From contig CBDUZZ010000002.1 of NCBI GenBank assembly GCA_965371855.1, positions 1-64,000 on the forward strand: DNA of 64,000 bases. The letters are read 5' to 3'. Below are positions 36,272 through 45,244 of the stretch, piece by piece. The translations under genes were made by a program, and so were the position numbers. The notes under the pieces were generated by a model, which saw nothing but the letters and a program-made list of their open reading frames with translations, was not told where the DNA came from and did no database searches. The DNA is from JAADEM01 sp965371855. Its GTDB lineage: Bacteria; Bacteroidota; Bacteroidia; Bacteroidales; Marinilabiliaceae. Each line of letters begins with the position of its first letter. Positions within the stretch are counted from its first letter, which is position 1.

Positions 36272-36439
36272 ATGGCATACGTAATTAATGACGATTGTAT
36301 AGCATGTGGTACTTGCATTGACGAGTGTCCGGTAGATGCTATCACTGAAGGAGATATTTATGTAATTGATCCGGAAGCATGTACTGACTGCGGTTCTTGT
36401 GTTGATGTTTGTCCTACTGATGCAATTCACCCTGCATAA
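36272..36439 (+). CDS. 2[4Fe-4S] ferredoxin
   Basis: A 55-residue clostridial-type ferredoxin. Both cluster motifs are complete: CIACGTCIDECP near residues 9-20 and CTDCGSCVDVCP near 37-48, each C-x2-C-x2-C-x3-CP. The pseudo-twofold repeat is plain (PVDAIT and PTDAIH). It carries electrons at low potential, for example for pyruvate:ferredoxin oxidoreductase or hydrogenase, which suggests anaerobic steps in metabolism. It is monocistronic with its own hairpin terminator. Confidence 0.95.
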   Translation: MAYVINDDCIACGTCIDECPVDAITEGDIYVIDPEACTDCGSCVDVCPTDAIHPA

Positions 36440-36461
36440 GCAGAGCATAAGAAGAAAAGTT

Positions 36462-36491
36462 AAACCCTCTGTTTTTACAGGGGGTTTTTTT
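36462..36491 (+). terminator. Ferredoxin terminator
   Basis: AAACCCTCTGT-TTTT-ACAGGGGGTTT stem followed by T residues, 23 bases after the stop. Confidence 0.85.
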
Positions 36492-36573
36492 ATTTTATCA
36501 TATCAAAATGTACTGTTTATCTAATAATAGTTACTCTTGGACAAAGTTTTTTAACAAACTGAAAACTATGACG

Positions 36574-36581
36574 TAAATTTG
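36574..36581 (+). promoter_or_regulatory. Promoter -7 box of the ACP/AsnB/NadE/ligase cassette
   Basis: TAAATTTG lies 75 bases before the ACP start. No clear TTG box at the right distance; assignment rests on the -7 box and position. Confidence 0.4.
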
Positions 36582-36655
36582 ATAAAACAAATTAAAAGTG
36601 TTTTTTAAGAATTGAATAAAATAAATCTGTTTTGGAAAATAGTAAATTTAATATC

Positions 36656-36901
36656 ATGAAAGAGAAAATACGAAGTTTTATAGCTGAAACCACTTTTACA
36701 GATCCTGAAAAGATTTCAGATGAGATAATGATTTTTGATGAAGGGATTTTTGATTCTATGGGACTGCTCGGACTTATTAACTTTTTGGAAGAGGAGTTTG
36801 GAGTTGTAACTGATGATACGGAATTAGTAGAAGAGAACTTTGGTAATGTAGAGCGAATTGCTGCTTTTGTTGAGCTTAAAAAGGCAGCAGTAGCCAGTTA
36901 A
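36656..36901 (+). CDS. Acyl carrier protein-like protein
   Basis: An 81-residue carrier protein. The phosphopantetheine attachment serine is in IFDSMGLLGLINFLEEEFG near residue 34, which matches the DS(L/M) motif of ACPs; the rest is acidic and helical. It differs from the fatty-acid-synthesis AcpP and is found as the first gene of a biosynthetic cassette, so it probably carries a dedicated acyl group. The ATG at 36656 is preferred to the TTG at 36632, which has no support. Only three bases separate it from the AsnB gene, so the two are translationally linked. Confidence 0.85.
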   Translation: MKEKIRSFIAETTFTDPEKISDEIMIFDEGIFDSMGLLGLINFLEEEFGVVTDDTELVEENFGNVERIAAFVELKKAAVAS

Positions 36902-36904
36902 ATT

Positions 36905-38881
36905 ATGTGCGGAATTGCCGGATTTTTAGATTATCCCGGAACTGAAATTAAACAGGGTGAGCATATTTTAAACAGAATGCTCTCTCGAATTCAACATCGT
37001 GGTCCGGATGAAACAGGGCTATACTTATCCCCAAAAGCCTGTATAGGTAATGTTAGGTTGAGCATTATTGACCTTTCAGGAGGTCAACAACCAATGGCTA
37101 CTGCTGATGGAACTAAATGGATTGCCTATAATGGGGAGGTATTTAACTATTTGGAACTCAGAAATGAGTTGATTGCATTAGGACATAAGTTTAAAACGAA
37201 AAGTGATACGGAAGTAGTTCTTCATCTTTATGAAGAGTATGGCGAGAAGTGTCTTAACAAACTGAATGGTCAGTTTGCTTTTGCTATTTATGATAGCCGG
37301 AGTGAAGAACTTTTTCTTGCACGAGACAGAGTTGGAATCCGGCCACTATATTATTATCACGATGGTAATCAGTTTGTTTTCGGCTCGGAGATTAAATCTG
37401 TTTTTGAGCATCCCGGTATCGAAAGACGGTTACATCCCCAAGGGTTACAACAGGTTTTTACTTTCTGGACAACCCTGACACCCGACACTATCTTTGAAAA
37501 TATAAAAGAACTCTCTCCGGGGCATTTTCTTAAATTCAAGAATGGAAAGATAAAAACGGAACCTTACTGGAAATTATCATTTGCTAAAGAAGATGGTATA
37601 TTTAAAGGCACAATAGATGAAGCTGCAGAACAATTAAGGTTTCTGTTTAATGATTCTGTCAAGTTAAGATTGCGTGCTGATGTTCAAGTGGCTGCCTATT
37701 TGAGCGGCGGATTGGATTCGAGTGTTACAACATCATTTATTAAAGAGATCCAACCGGATGTGTTAAATACTTTTTCCATTGGTTTTGCTGATAAAGTTTT
37801 TGATGAAACTAAGTTTCAGAAAGAGGTGTCTTCGTATTTAAATACTAACCACAGTTCAATAATTGTTTATGATGAGGATATTCCTAAACTTCTTTCCAAA
37901 GTAATATGGCACACCGAAACACCAATTTTACGTACATCACCATTACCGATGATGAAACTTTCCGGTTTGGTGAGAGAAAACGGAATAAAGGTAGTTATTA
38001 CGGGAGAAGGTGCAGATGAAGTTCTATGTGGATATAATATATTTAAGGAAACAGTTATAAGAAATTTTTGGGCCAGAGAACCGAAATCAAAGTTGCGCCC
38101 ATTATTATTAAAAAAGCTATATCCTTATTTACCTCAAATGGCAAATGCCAGTCCTGCAATGTTACGAATGTTTTTCGGTTATCAACTTGAAAATACTTCA
38201 TCACCGGTTTATTCTCATCTATTGAGGTGGAAAAACAATAGTAGGATTTTAAATCATCTCACCGCAGATATGAAACAATATACTATGTTCCCGAAGCCGG
38301 TAGATGAGTATGCTAATAGTATTGAAAATATTGTTTCGGGTTATTCACCATTAGAAAAAGCTCAATATATAGAAGCCAACGTTTTTATGTCCGGCTACTT
38401 ATTGTCATCGCAAGGTGACCGTATGGCTATGGGTAACTCTGTTGAAGGAAGATATCCGTTTTTAGACCATCGCCTCATTGAGTTTGCTGCTACTCTTCCT
38501 GATGATTTTAAACTCAATGGAATGAATGAGAAATATATATTGAAATATATGATGAGGGGTAAATTACCTCAGAGTGTACTTAAAAGACCAAAGCAGGCTT
38601 ATCGGGCACCGGTAGCCACTGCCTTATTGAAAAACAAATCGGAAATGGTGGAAGATATGTTGTCCGAAAAAAGAATGAAGGAAGCCGGTATTTTTAATCC
38701 TAAAACAGTTGGTAGCCTGGTTGATAAAATTAAGAAAGGGGCAATCCCTTCTGAAGTAGAGAATATGACTGTAATAGGTGTTCTGTCAACACATCTTCTT
38801 ATAAAGCAGTTTATTGATGATTTTAAATATTTAGATTACAGGGATATTAGGAAGGGAGTTGTTAGAAACAGTAATCAGTAA
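36905..38881 (+). CDS. Asparagine synthase-like glutamine amidotransferase
   Basis: A 658-residue AsnB-family enzyme. The N-terminal glutaminase (about 2-190) starts with the catalytic Cys in MCGIAGF and has RLSIIDLSGGQQP and YNGEVFNYLELR. The synthetase domain (from about 230) has the ATP pyrophosphatase loop YLSGGLDSSV near residue 266 and TGEGADEVLCGYNIF. Known family members adenylate a carboxylate and replace AMP with ammonia. Here the neighbours are an ACP, a NAD-synthase-like protein and an acyl ligase, so the substrate may not be aspartate. The last four codons (NSNQ) lie in an AGTAATCAGT simple repeat, an odd sign of repeat growth into the gene. Confidence 0.9.
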   Translation: MCGIAGFLDYPGTEIKQGEHILNRMLSRIQHRGPDETGLYLSPKACIGNVRLSIIDLSGGQQPMATADGTKWIAYNGEVFNYLELRNELIALGHKFKTKSDTEVVLHLYEEYGEKCLNKLNGQFAFAIYDSRSEELFLARDRVGIRPLYYYHDGNQFVFGSEIKSVFEHPGIERRLHPQGLQQVFTFWTTLTPDTIFENIKELSPGHFLKFKNGKIKTEPYWKLSFAKEDGIFKGTIDEAAEQLRFLFNDSVKLRLRADVQVAAYLSGGLDSSVTTSFIKEIQPDVLNTFSIGFADKVFDETKFQKEVSSYLNTNHSSIIVYDEDIPKLLSKVIWHTETPILRTSPLPMMKLSGLVRENGIKVVITGEGADEVLCGYNIFKETVIRNFWAREPKSKLRPLLLKKLYPYLPQMANASPAMLRMFFGYQLENTSSPVYSHLLRWKNNSRILNHLTADMKQYTMFPKPVDEYANSIENIVSGYSPLEKAQYIEANVFMSGYLLSSQGDRMAMGNSVEGRYPFLDHRLIEFAATLPDDFKLNGMNEKYILKYMMRGKLPQSVLKRPKQAYRAPVATALLKNKSEMVEDMLSEKRMKEAGIFNPKTVGSLVDKIKKGAIPSEVENMTVIGVLSTHLLIKQFIDDFKYLDYRDIRKGVVRNSNQ

Positions 38882-38898
38882 ACAGTAATCAGTAAACA
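38867..38898. repeat. AGTAATCAGTAAAC simple repeat overlapping the AsnB stop
   Basis: AACAGTAATCAGTAAACAGTAATCAGTAAAC: two units of AACAGTAATCAGTA. It supplies the final codons and stop of the AsnB gene. The same unit occurs after the DUF2851 gene and TrkH. Confidence 0.75.
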
Positions 38899-38920
38899 TA
38901 TAAACAAATAAACAGAAATC

Positions 38921-39919
38921 ATGAGCACAACACAAAAGCCACCATTTTCAAGGGATATTATAAAATTGAAAAATCTTGATGAAGTAGTTGAGAACATCTG
39001 TTCTAAACTTAAACAGGATATAGGTAAACGATTTCGTCGCAGAGGTGCAGTTATAGGTATTAGTGGGGGGATTGATTCCTCAGTGTGTTTGGCTTTGACG
39101 GTAAAAGCTTTAGGCGCAAAAAATGTATTAGGTGTTTTATTGCCTGAATCAGATTCCAGTCCTGATAGTAAAGAGTATGCACTTGTTCTGGCAAAGAAAT
39201 TTGGTATAAATACTATAGAAGAGAATATTAGTGGAGCATTGCAAGGGTTTGGATGTTACACTCGTAGAGACGAAGCTGTAAAGCGAGTTATTCCGGAGTA
39301 TAATCCGTTAGTAGATAAAATGAAAATCGTTATTCCTGAAGAAATTATTAAGAGTAATCTGCCTCCTGTTCATTATGTAACAGTAATATTTAAAGATGGA
39401 AGTGAAAAATCCGTACGCTTGCCAATGAATGAATACTTGCAAATAGTTGCGGCTTCTAATTTTAAACAACGAAGTAGAGCAACTATGTTGTATTATCATG
39501 CTGAAGCATTGCATTATTGTGTTATCGGTACACCCAACAAACATGAGGTTCAACAGGGCTTTTTTGTGAAGTATGGAGATGGAGCAGCAGATGTGATGCC
39601 AATTGGGAATTTATACAAAACACAGGTTTATCAGTTGGCTGAATATCTTGGTGTCCCCCAAATAATAATAGATCGCACACCTACAACTGATACTTACTCA
39701 GCAGAGCAGACACAAGAGGAGTTCTTTTATCAAATGCCATTCGAAGAGATGGATCTTTTATGGTATGCATGGGAAAATGAGTATTCACCCAAAGAGGTAG
39801 CTCCTGTAATGAATATTACTGAGGAAGATGTAATTAGAATTTTTCGAAACTTTGAAAGGAAAAAGCAAACTACTGAATATCTTCGTACTCCTCCTGTTCA
39901 TGGGTATTACGGAGTGTGA
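38921..39919 (+). CDS. NAD synthase-like amidotransferase
   Basis: A 332-residue enzyme of the NadE family (ammonia-dependent NAD synthase fold). It has the N-type ATP pyrophosphatase loop GISGGIDSSVCLAL near residue 46 and the block YGDGAADVMPIGNLYKTQVYQLA near 222-244. It differs from ordinary NadE: the GTGNKSE motif reads GTPNKHE, and about 50 extra residues (about 105-170, with YVTVIFKDGSEKSVRLPMNEY) interrupt the core. With ACP, AsnB and ligase around it, it may amidate another adenylated carboxylate rather than make NAD. It lies 39 bases after AsnB on the same strand. A plain housekeeping NadE cannot be ruled out. Confidence 0.75.
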   Translation: MSTTQKPPFSRDIIKLKNLDEVVENICSKLKQDIGKRFRRRGAVIGISGGIDSSVCLALTVKALGAKNVLGVLLPESDSSPDSKEYALVLAKKFGINTIEENISGALQGFGCYTRRDEAVKRVIPEYNPLVDKMKIVIPEEIIKSNLPPVHYVTVIFKDGSEKSVRLPMNEYLQIVAASNFKQRSRATMLYYHAEALHYCVIGTPNKHEVQQGFFVKYGDGAADVMPIGNLYKTQVYQLAEYLGVPQIIIDRTPTTDTYSAEQTQEEFFYQMPFEEMDLLWYAWENEYSPKEVAPVMNITEEDVIRIFRNFERKKQTTEYLRTPPVHGYYGV

Positions 39920-39990
39920 TTTTTTTTAAAGAGTTTGTAAGGGATTGTTGATTTTACTTTGTTAATTAGCATTACTTTTAATCTTGTATT

Positions 39991-41451
39991 ATGAATTGCG
40001 TTAATTATTTTTTTGAAAATAGTCATGGCTTTCACAAAGATTTCATTCTTAGTGGAAGAGAGAATATGAGTTTTGCCGATCTTAATACCAAAGTAAATAA
40101 CCTTACCGGTTGGATTCAAAAGAATATAGGGGCGGAAAAAAAGATAGTTTTATCAGCACCTAATGGCTCATTTTTTATTATTGCTTATCTGGCTATTATG
40201 AAATCAGGTAATGCTGTTGTTCCAATAGATCCCGCAATTGAGAAGGAAGGTTTTGAATATATATCGAAACAGATCGATGCTGAATTAGCATTTATTGCAG
40301 CTATGGTTAGCAAGCGGTTAAAGCCTGAGATAAAAAAGATTATTGATGAAAAGGAGTTGCTGGAGATACTCAATGAAGACTACACACAAGATGAAATAAA
40401 TGAATATTCTTTTCATGAAAACCATTTGGCTCAGATTATATACACTTCGGGTTCAACTGCTCGCCCTAAAGGGGTAATGCTTTCGCATAAAAATCTTATA
40501 GCTAATACAGAATCAATAGTTGAATATCTTGAGTTGAGTGAGGATGAAAGAATGTTGGTGGTGTTACCTTTTTATTATTGTTATGGTTTATCACTGCTTC
40601 ACACGCATTTGAGGGTTGGAGGAAGTATTGTCTTGAGTAATAATTTTATGTTTTTAGGTTCAGTATTGAATGATCTTAAAAAGTATAATTGTACAGGGTT
40701 TGCAGGAGTTCCCAGCCATTTTCAAATACTTCTTCGTAAGTCGGATTCATTTATCAAGTCAGATTTTCCTGCATTGAAATATGTAACTCAGGCGGGGGGC
40801 AAATTGCATCCTGTATTTATGGAAGAGTTTGTTCGCTATTTCCCTAAAGTGTTGTTTTATGTTATGTATGGTCAGACTGAAGCTACAGCACGTTTGTCTT
40901 ATCTTTTACCTGACAGGTTAAAAGATAAGTTAGGTTCTATAGGGAAAGGAATCCCCGGTGTTACATTAGATGTATTTGACAGTGAAGGAAAACAGGTAAA
41001 ACAGGGAGAAACAGGTGAGATTGTAGCAAAAGGTGATAATGTAATGCTTGGTTATTTTAGAGATGCTGAAGCAACAAATTTAACGTTAAAAAAAGGTTGG
41101 TTACATACCGGGGATTTAGCGAAAAAAGATGAAGATGGGTTTATTTATCATGTAGCCCGTAAAAAAGAGATCGTTAAAGTTGGTGGGAAAAGGGTTAGCC
41201 TTAAGGAGATTGAAGAGGTAATTGTTTCTATGTCCGGAGTTATTGATTGTACAGTTTCTCCTGTCGAAGATTCAGTATTGGGAGAAGCCATAAAAGCCAC
41301 TATTGTTATTAATAAGGCCAATAATGATATTACTGCTGTACAAGTTCGTGAATATTGCAGTAACAAACTTGCTGTTTACAAAGTTCCTTCCATAATTGAA
41401 TTTGAGGATAAGGTGAGAGTTAATGCTGCCGGAAAAAAGGTTCAGCAATAA
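39991..41451 (+). CDS. Class I adenylate-forming enzyme (acyl-CoA/ACP ligase type)
   Basis: A 486-residue ANL-superfamily ligase that activates a carboxylic acid as acyl-AMP and passes it to a thiol. Motifs: phosphate loop YTSGSTARPKGVMLS near residues 150-164, MYGQTEATARLSYL near 289-302, GWLHTGDLAKKDEDGF near 370, the hinge RKKEIVKVGGKRVSLKEIEE near 390-409 and the C-terminal catalytic Lys in NAAGKKVQQ. The nearby ACP (36656-36901) is the likely acceptor. It ends the four-gene run, 71 bases after the NadE-like gene; a long inverted repeat follows. Confidence 0.9.
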   Translation: MNCVNYFFENSHGFHKDFILSGRENMSFADLNTKVNNLTGWIQKNIGAEKKIVLSAPNGSFFIIAYLAIMKSGNAVVPIDPAIEKEGFEYISKQIDAELAFIAAMVSKRLKPEIKKIIDEKELLEILNEDYTQDEINEYSFHENHLAQIIYTSGSTARPKGVMLSHKNLIANTESIVEYLELSEDERMLVVLPFYYCYGLSLLHTHLRVGGSIVLSNNFMFLGSVLNDLKKYNCTGFAGVPSHFQILLRKSDSFIKSDFPALKYVTQAGGKLHPVFMEEFVRYFPKVLFYVMYGQTEATARLSYLLPDRLKDKLGSIGKGIPGVTLDVFDSEGKQVKQGETGEIVAKGDNVMLGYFRDAEATNLTLKKGWLHTGDLAKKDEDGFIYHVARKKEIVKVGGKRVSLKEIEEVIVSMSGVIDCTVSPVEDSVLGEAIKATIVINKANNDITAVQVREYCSNKLAVYKVPSIIEFEDKVRVNAAGKKVQQ

Positions 41452-41506
41452 TTTAGATTCATATTTGAAAATAGTCTCTCTTTTAACTATTAGTAATTTA
41501 AATTAT

Positions 41507-41595
41507 ATGAGTATCCGTATGAATACCTAATTGGGGTAAACGAATTGATATTCAGGGTAAAATCCATAATCATAGGTATATATACGGATACTCAT
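41507..41595. repeat. Long inverted repeat after the ACP/AsnB/NadE/ligase cassette
   Basis: Arms of 23 bases: 41507-41529 starts ATGAGTATCCGTAT and ends ATACCTA, and 41573-41595 is its complement (TAGGTAT ... ATACGGATACTCAT), with only two unpaired positions. The 43-base loop contains GGGGTAAAC and AGGGTAAAA, a short direct repeat. No T-run follows, and it lies 90 bases before ComEC, so it may be an operator pair, an RNA structure or an attachment-like site rather than a simple terminator. Confidence 0.6.
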
Positions 41596-41685
41596 TTCAA
41601 TTTAATACTTCTGTTTATTGATATTAAGCTAAAACTGTTGTAAATTTATTATCTCTGTTTTTTCCTGATATAATAGTTTTAAGTA

Positions 41686-43779
41686 ATGCCGTTAAGTCTT
41701 GTAAAGCAATATCCCATATTAAGGGTGGTGATTCCGCTTGTTTTCGGGATTTGGATTAGTGATAAAATTAGCTGTCATAATATTCTGATTGTTTTTCTTC
41801 TTTCTATTTTCACAGGATGGTTAATACTTGCTTTTTATTTCTTTAAGCATCCGGTATATCGTTACCGTTACCTCACGGGACTACTGTTTGTTGTAATTGT
41901 GTTTTTGTTTGGTGTAGAGTGGTATCATGTACGAACTACAAATATTATCAACAGTTCGTCATCGGTAATAATTAAAGGTTATGTATCATCTATAGAGGGT
42001 GAGACACAAAAAAGCTATAAATACAAAATTACTTCTGATATATTAAAAACTGATTCTGTTGTTACAACGCAAAAGCTTATCGGGCTGTTATATCTAAAGA
42101 AAGACAGCACTGTTGAGCCTTTAAGAATAGGAGAAACGGTATATATATCAGGTGTGCTGTTTCCATTTGCAAAACCGGCAAATCCTTATGCATTTGATTA
42201 TTCAAAATATCTTGAAAGGGAGAGGGTTTCATTCAGAGTATGGACAACTGCAGATAAAGTGAAGAAGATAGATGTCTTACCTGTATCAACATTCAATATT
42301 TTTATTGGCAAAATACGTGAGAATATAAGTTTGTTCTATGAAAAAAATGGAATAGAGGGAGAGGAGCTCGCTGTATTAAAAGCTATGTTTCTGGGAGACA
42401 GGTCTGAATTGTTGCCGGAAGATAAACGTAGCTTTTCACATACAGGAGTAATTCACCTTTTGGCTGTATCAGGTTTACATCTTGGTATAATTTATCTGAT
42501 GTTAATTTTGTTATTGAAACCTTTAAGTAGTGGTAAATTAAAGAGATATAGAGTTGTTATTGTTCTGCTCGTATTGTGGTCTTATGCTTTTCTTACCGGT
42601 CTTTCATCTTCGGTATTTCGTTCTGCAATAATGTTTTCGCTGGTAGAGGTGGGTACACTCTTAAAACGTCATTCATCAGTTTATCATCAACTTCTGGCCT
42701 CAGTTTTGATAATTGTATTAATAGAGCCGTATTCAATATACAAAGCAGGGTTTTGGCTTAGTCATGTAGCCGTAGCTAGCATTGTTTATTTTTATCCGTT
42801 AATTAATAATCTTGTTAGTTTTAATTTTGTTGTTTTCCGTTGGGTGTGGTCATTGATATCTGTATCACTTGCTGCTCAGATAGGAACATTTGCTCTTAGT
42901 ATTTATTATTTCAATATGTTTCCGGTCTATTTTATCATTGGAAATATTTTACTTGTTCCATTAATGGCACCTGTTTTGATTTTGGCTTTTATTTCTGCGG
43001 TTTTATCATTTTTACCATTTCTAAACTTTGCTGAGATATTTGTGTACCCAATAAATGACCTAATCGGTTTTATGATTAATGTTACTCACTTTACAGAACA
43101 GCTACCCGGTGCTGTGATAAAGTATATTAGCATAACTGATTTAGAGTTGGTTTTATTTGGATTAATACTTGTTTCTATTATTTTTTTTAATCGTGAGAAA
43201 AGAAAAGCAGCAATTTATATGACTATGATTTCTCTGATTTTGTTGATTGTTTCTTTTTCTTATTCGAAAATTAATAGATTATGTCATGAGGCTTTTGTCG
43301 TTTATTCTCAGAGGGGAAAAGGCATTTATAATTTTTTGAACTATTACGAGAATATTGTCTATTCAACTGATACGTTAACAGAAATTCAACTGGGCTATAT
43401 TTGCGGAGGGTATTGGGCAAAACATAATGCAAAAATACCGGTAGTAAATGAAATAGAAAAAAATAAGCAAAGAGCTGTATTTTTTATTGTAGGAGATAGG
43501 GAAGTATTGTTATTGAACAGTGTTTGTAAATTTCCATCAGCAAACTACAGACCTAAAATAGATTTTGTTGTTTTGTCAGTTTCTCCAAAATTGTCAGTAA
43601 AGAAGATTATCAGTGAAGTAGATTTTGAACAAATAGTTTTAAGTTCTGATAATAAACCATGGGTTATTGAAAGATTTGAAAAGGAGGCTGCTCAACTGGA
43701 TATTTCATGTTACGATGTTATTAAACAGGGAGCATGGATTTGTGATATAGAGAGTTCAAAAAAAAATAGTGGATATTAG
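41686..43779 (+). CDS. comEC: ComEC/Rec2 family DNA uptake channel
   Basis: A 697-residue polytopic protein. An N-terminal DUF4131 part with four TM helices and a small soluble OB-like domain (about 80-190) precedes the Competence domain (about 230-500), with SFSHTGVIHLLAVSGLHLGI near 249-268 and SSSVFRSAIMFSLVEVGTLLKR near 306-327. Family members pass single-stranded DNA across the inner membrane in natural transformation. The C-terminal metallo-beta-lactamase domain of the longer forms is missing; after the last TM helix there is only a short region with no metal motif, as is common in Bacteroidota. Confidence 0.92.
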   Translation: MPLSLVKQYPILRVVIPLVFGIWISDKISCHNILIVFLLSIFTGWLILAFYFFKHPVYRYRYLTGLLFVVIVFLFGVEWYHVRTTNIINSSSSVIIKGYVSSIEGETQKSYKYKITSDILKTDSVVTTQKLIGLLYLKKDSTVEPLRIGETVYISGVLFPFAKPANPYAFDYSKYLERERVSFRVWTTADKVKKIDVLPVSTFNIFIGKIRENISLFYEKNGIEGEELAVLKAMFLGDRSELLPEDKRSFSHTGVIHLLAVSGLHLGIIYLMLILLLKPLSSGKLKRYRVVIVLLVLWSYAFLTGLSSSVFRSAIMFSLVEVGTLLKRHSSVYHQLLASVLIIVLIEPYSIYKAGFWLSHVAVASIVYFYPLINNLVSFNFVVFRWVWSLISVSLAAQIGTFALSIYYFNMFPVYFIIGNILLVPLMAPVLILAFISAVLSFLPFLNFAEIFVYPINDLIGFMINVTHFTEQLPGAVIKYISITDLELVLFGLILVSIIFFNREKRKAAIYMTMISLILLIVSFSYSKINRLCHEAFVVYSQRGKGIYNFLNYYENIVYSTDTLTEIQLGYICGGYWAKHNAKIPVVNEIEKNKQRAVFFIVGDREVLLLNSVCKFPSANYRPKIDFVVLSVSPKLSVKKIISEVDFEQIVLSSDNKPWVIERFEKEAAQLDISCYDVIKQGAWICDIESSKKNSGY

Positions 43780-43798
43780 TAAAAAAAAGCTATTCTTT

Positions 43799-43830
43799 TT
43801 GGAAGAATGAGTGTATTATCTGTTACTTTG
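43799..43830 (+). promoter_or_regulatory. trkA promoter
   Basis: TTG at 43799-43801 and TTACTTTG at 43823-43830 with a 21-base spacer, 48 bases before trkA. The -7 box has one mismatch (T for A at position 2). Confidence 0.5.
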
Positions 43831-43878
43831 TCGCCGTTTTAATAACCTCAAATAGTATAATTGGTTTAATTAATAAAG

Positions 43879-45219
43879 ATGAGAATATTAATATATGGAG
43901 CCGGAGAGGTTGGTACACATTTAGCAAAAATGCTTTGTAACGCAAATCACGATGTTATCCTCATGGATGAGGATGAGGATAAGTTGCAGCAGGTAGAAGC
44001 ACATTATGATTTAATGACAATTGTGGGCTCAGGCACTTCAATAGAAAACCTTAAAGAAGCAAATGTTAAGTCATGTAATTTGTTTATTGCAGTTCCTCCT
44101 TCTCAGGATAATAGTATTTTATCTTCCATTCTGGCAAAAAAAATGGGTGCGAAAAAGACCGTTTCCCGTATAAATAATAACGAATATTTGGATTCTGAAA
44201 ACAAAGAGTATTTTAAGCAGTTGGGTATTGATGAACTTATATATCCTGAAGAACTTGCCTCTGAGGAGATCACTGCTTCTTTGAAACAAGTGGGAGCAAG
44301 ACAGTTATATGAGTTTTCAGAAGGTAAGTTGGTGATGTTTGCACTCAAAATCCGGGATAATGCTCCTATTGCAAATAAAACATTAGCCGAGGTATCTGCT
44401 ATGCATGAAAAGCAGATCTTTAATACCGTAGCAATTATACGTGATGACAGAACTATAATTCCGCGTGGTGACGATAGTTTTTTGCATAATGATTTGGCAT
44501 ATATAATTACAACCCATCCGGCTATCCCTCAGGTTTTGGAAGATGCCGGTAAGGTTCAGTTTGATGTTAAGAATGTTATGATTCTGGGGGGTAGCAGAAT
44601 AGGTGAAAAAGTTGCTAAGTTACTTGAAGGTAATTATAATGTTAAAATTATAGAGATAAATAAAGAAAGGGCAATTAAATTGGCTGATATTTTAGAAGAA
44701 ACTTTGGTCATAAGCGGTGATGGGAGAAATCTTGAATTGTTAAAAGATGAAGGTATAAAAAAGATGGATGCTTTTATTGCCGTTACAAGCAATTCGGAAG
44801 TTAATATTCTTGCTTGTCAACTGGCAAAGAAATATGGGGTAAGAAAAACGGTCGCTGAAGTTGAAAATATTGATTATATTGATTTAGCAGAAAATATAGG
44901 TATCGGCACACTTATAAATAAAAAATTAATTGCAGCCAGTCATATTTATAGGTTAACTCTTCGTTCTAATGTAGCTCATGTTAAGTGTTTGACTGCAGTA
45001 GATGCTGAAGTGTTAGAATTTGTTGCACAGGAGGGGTCGAAAGTAATAGGGAAACCTTTGAGAAAACTGGGTTTGCCCAAAGATGTAAATATCGGTGGCA
45101 TAATTCGTGGCGATGAGGCAATAATTGCCAGAGGAGATACTATGATTATGCCTGAAGATAAGGTCGTAGTTTTTACTCTTCCTTCAGAAATAAGTAAAAT
45201 AGAAAAAATGTTTACTTGA
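43879..45219 (+). CDS. trkA: Trk potassium uptake system, NAD-binding subunit TrkA
   Basis: A 446-residue cytoplasmic regulator of the TrkH channel with two tandem RCK units. The first has IYGAGEVGTHLAKML at residues 4-18 and the second ILGGSRIGEKVAKLLEG near 235-251, each the Rossmann GxGxxG-type nucleotide site followed by a TrkA-C domain (about 145-220 and 370-446). NADH or ATP binding gates potassium entry. It is followed after 25 bases by trkH, a conserved pair. Confidence 0.96.
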   Translation: MRILIYGAGEVGTHLAKMLCNANHDVILMDEDEDKLQQVEAHYDLMTIVGSGTSIENLKEANVKSCNLFIAVPPSQDNSILSSILAKKMGAKKTVSRINNNEYLDSENKEYFKQLGIDELIYPEELASEEITASLKQVGARQLYEFSEGKLVMFALKIRDNAPIANKTLAEVSAMHEKQIFNTVAIIRDDRTIIPRGDDSFLHNDLAYIITTHPAIPQVLEDAGKVQFDVKNVMILGGSRIGEKVAKLLEGNYNVKIIEINKERAIKLADILEETLVISGDGRNLELLKDEGIKKMDAFIAVTSNSEVNILACQLAKKYGVRKTVAEVENIDYIDLAENIGIGTLINKKLIAASHIYRLTLRSNVAHVKCLTAVDAEVLEFVAQEGSKVIGKPLRKLGLPKDVNIGGIIRGDEAIIARGDTMIMPEDKVVVFTLPSEISKIEKMFT

Positions 45220-45244
45220 GTTTTTATTTTCTAATTAGGCAGAG

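Noticed and set aside
36632..36655. TTG start for the ACP gene eight codons upstream
   Set aside because: No ribosome-binding or promoter support; ATG at 36656 gives a normal ACP.
36905..41451. Classic NRPS or polyketide cluster
   Set aside because: No condensation, ketosynthase or thioesterase domains; a single free ACP and amidotransferases only.
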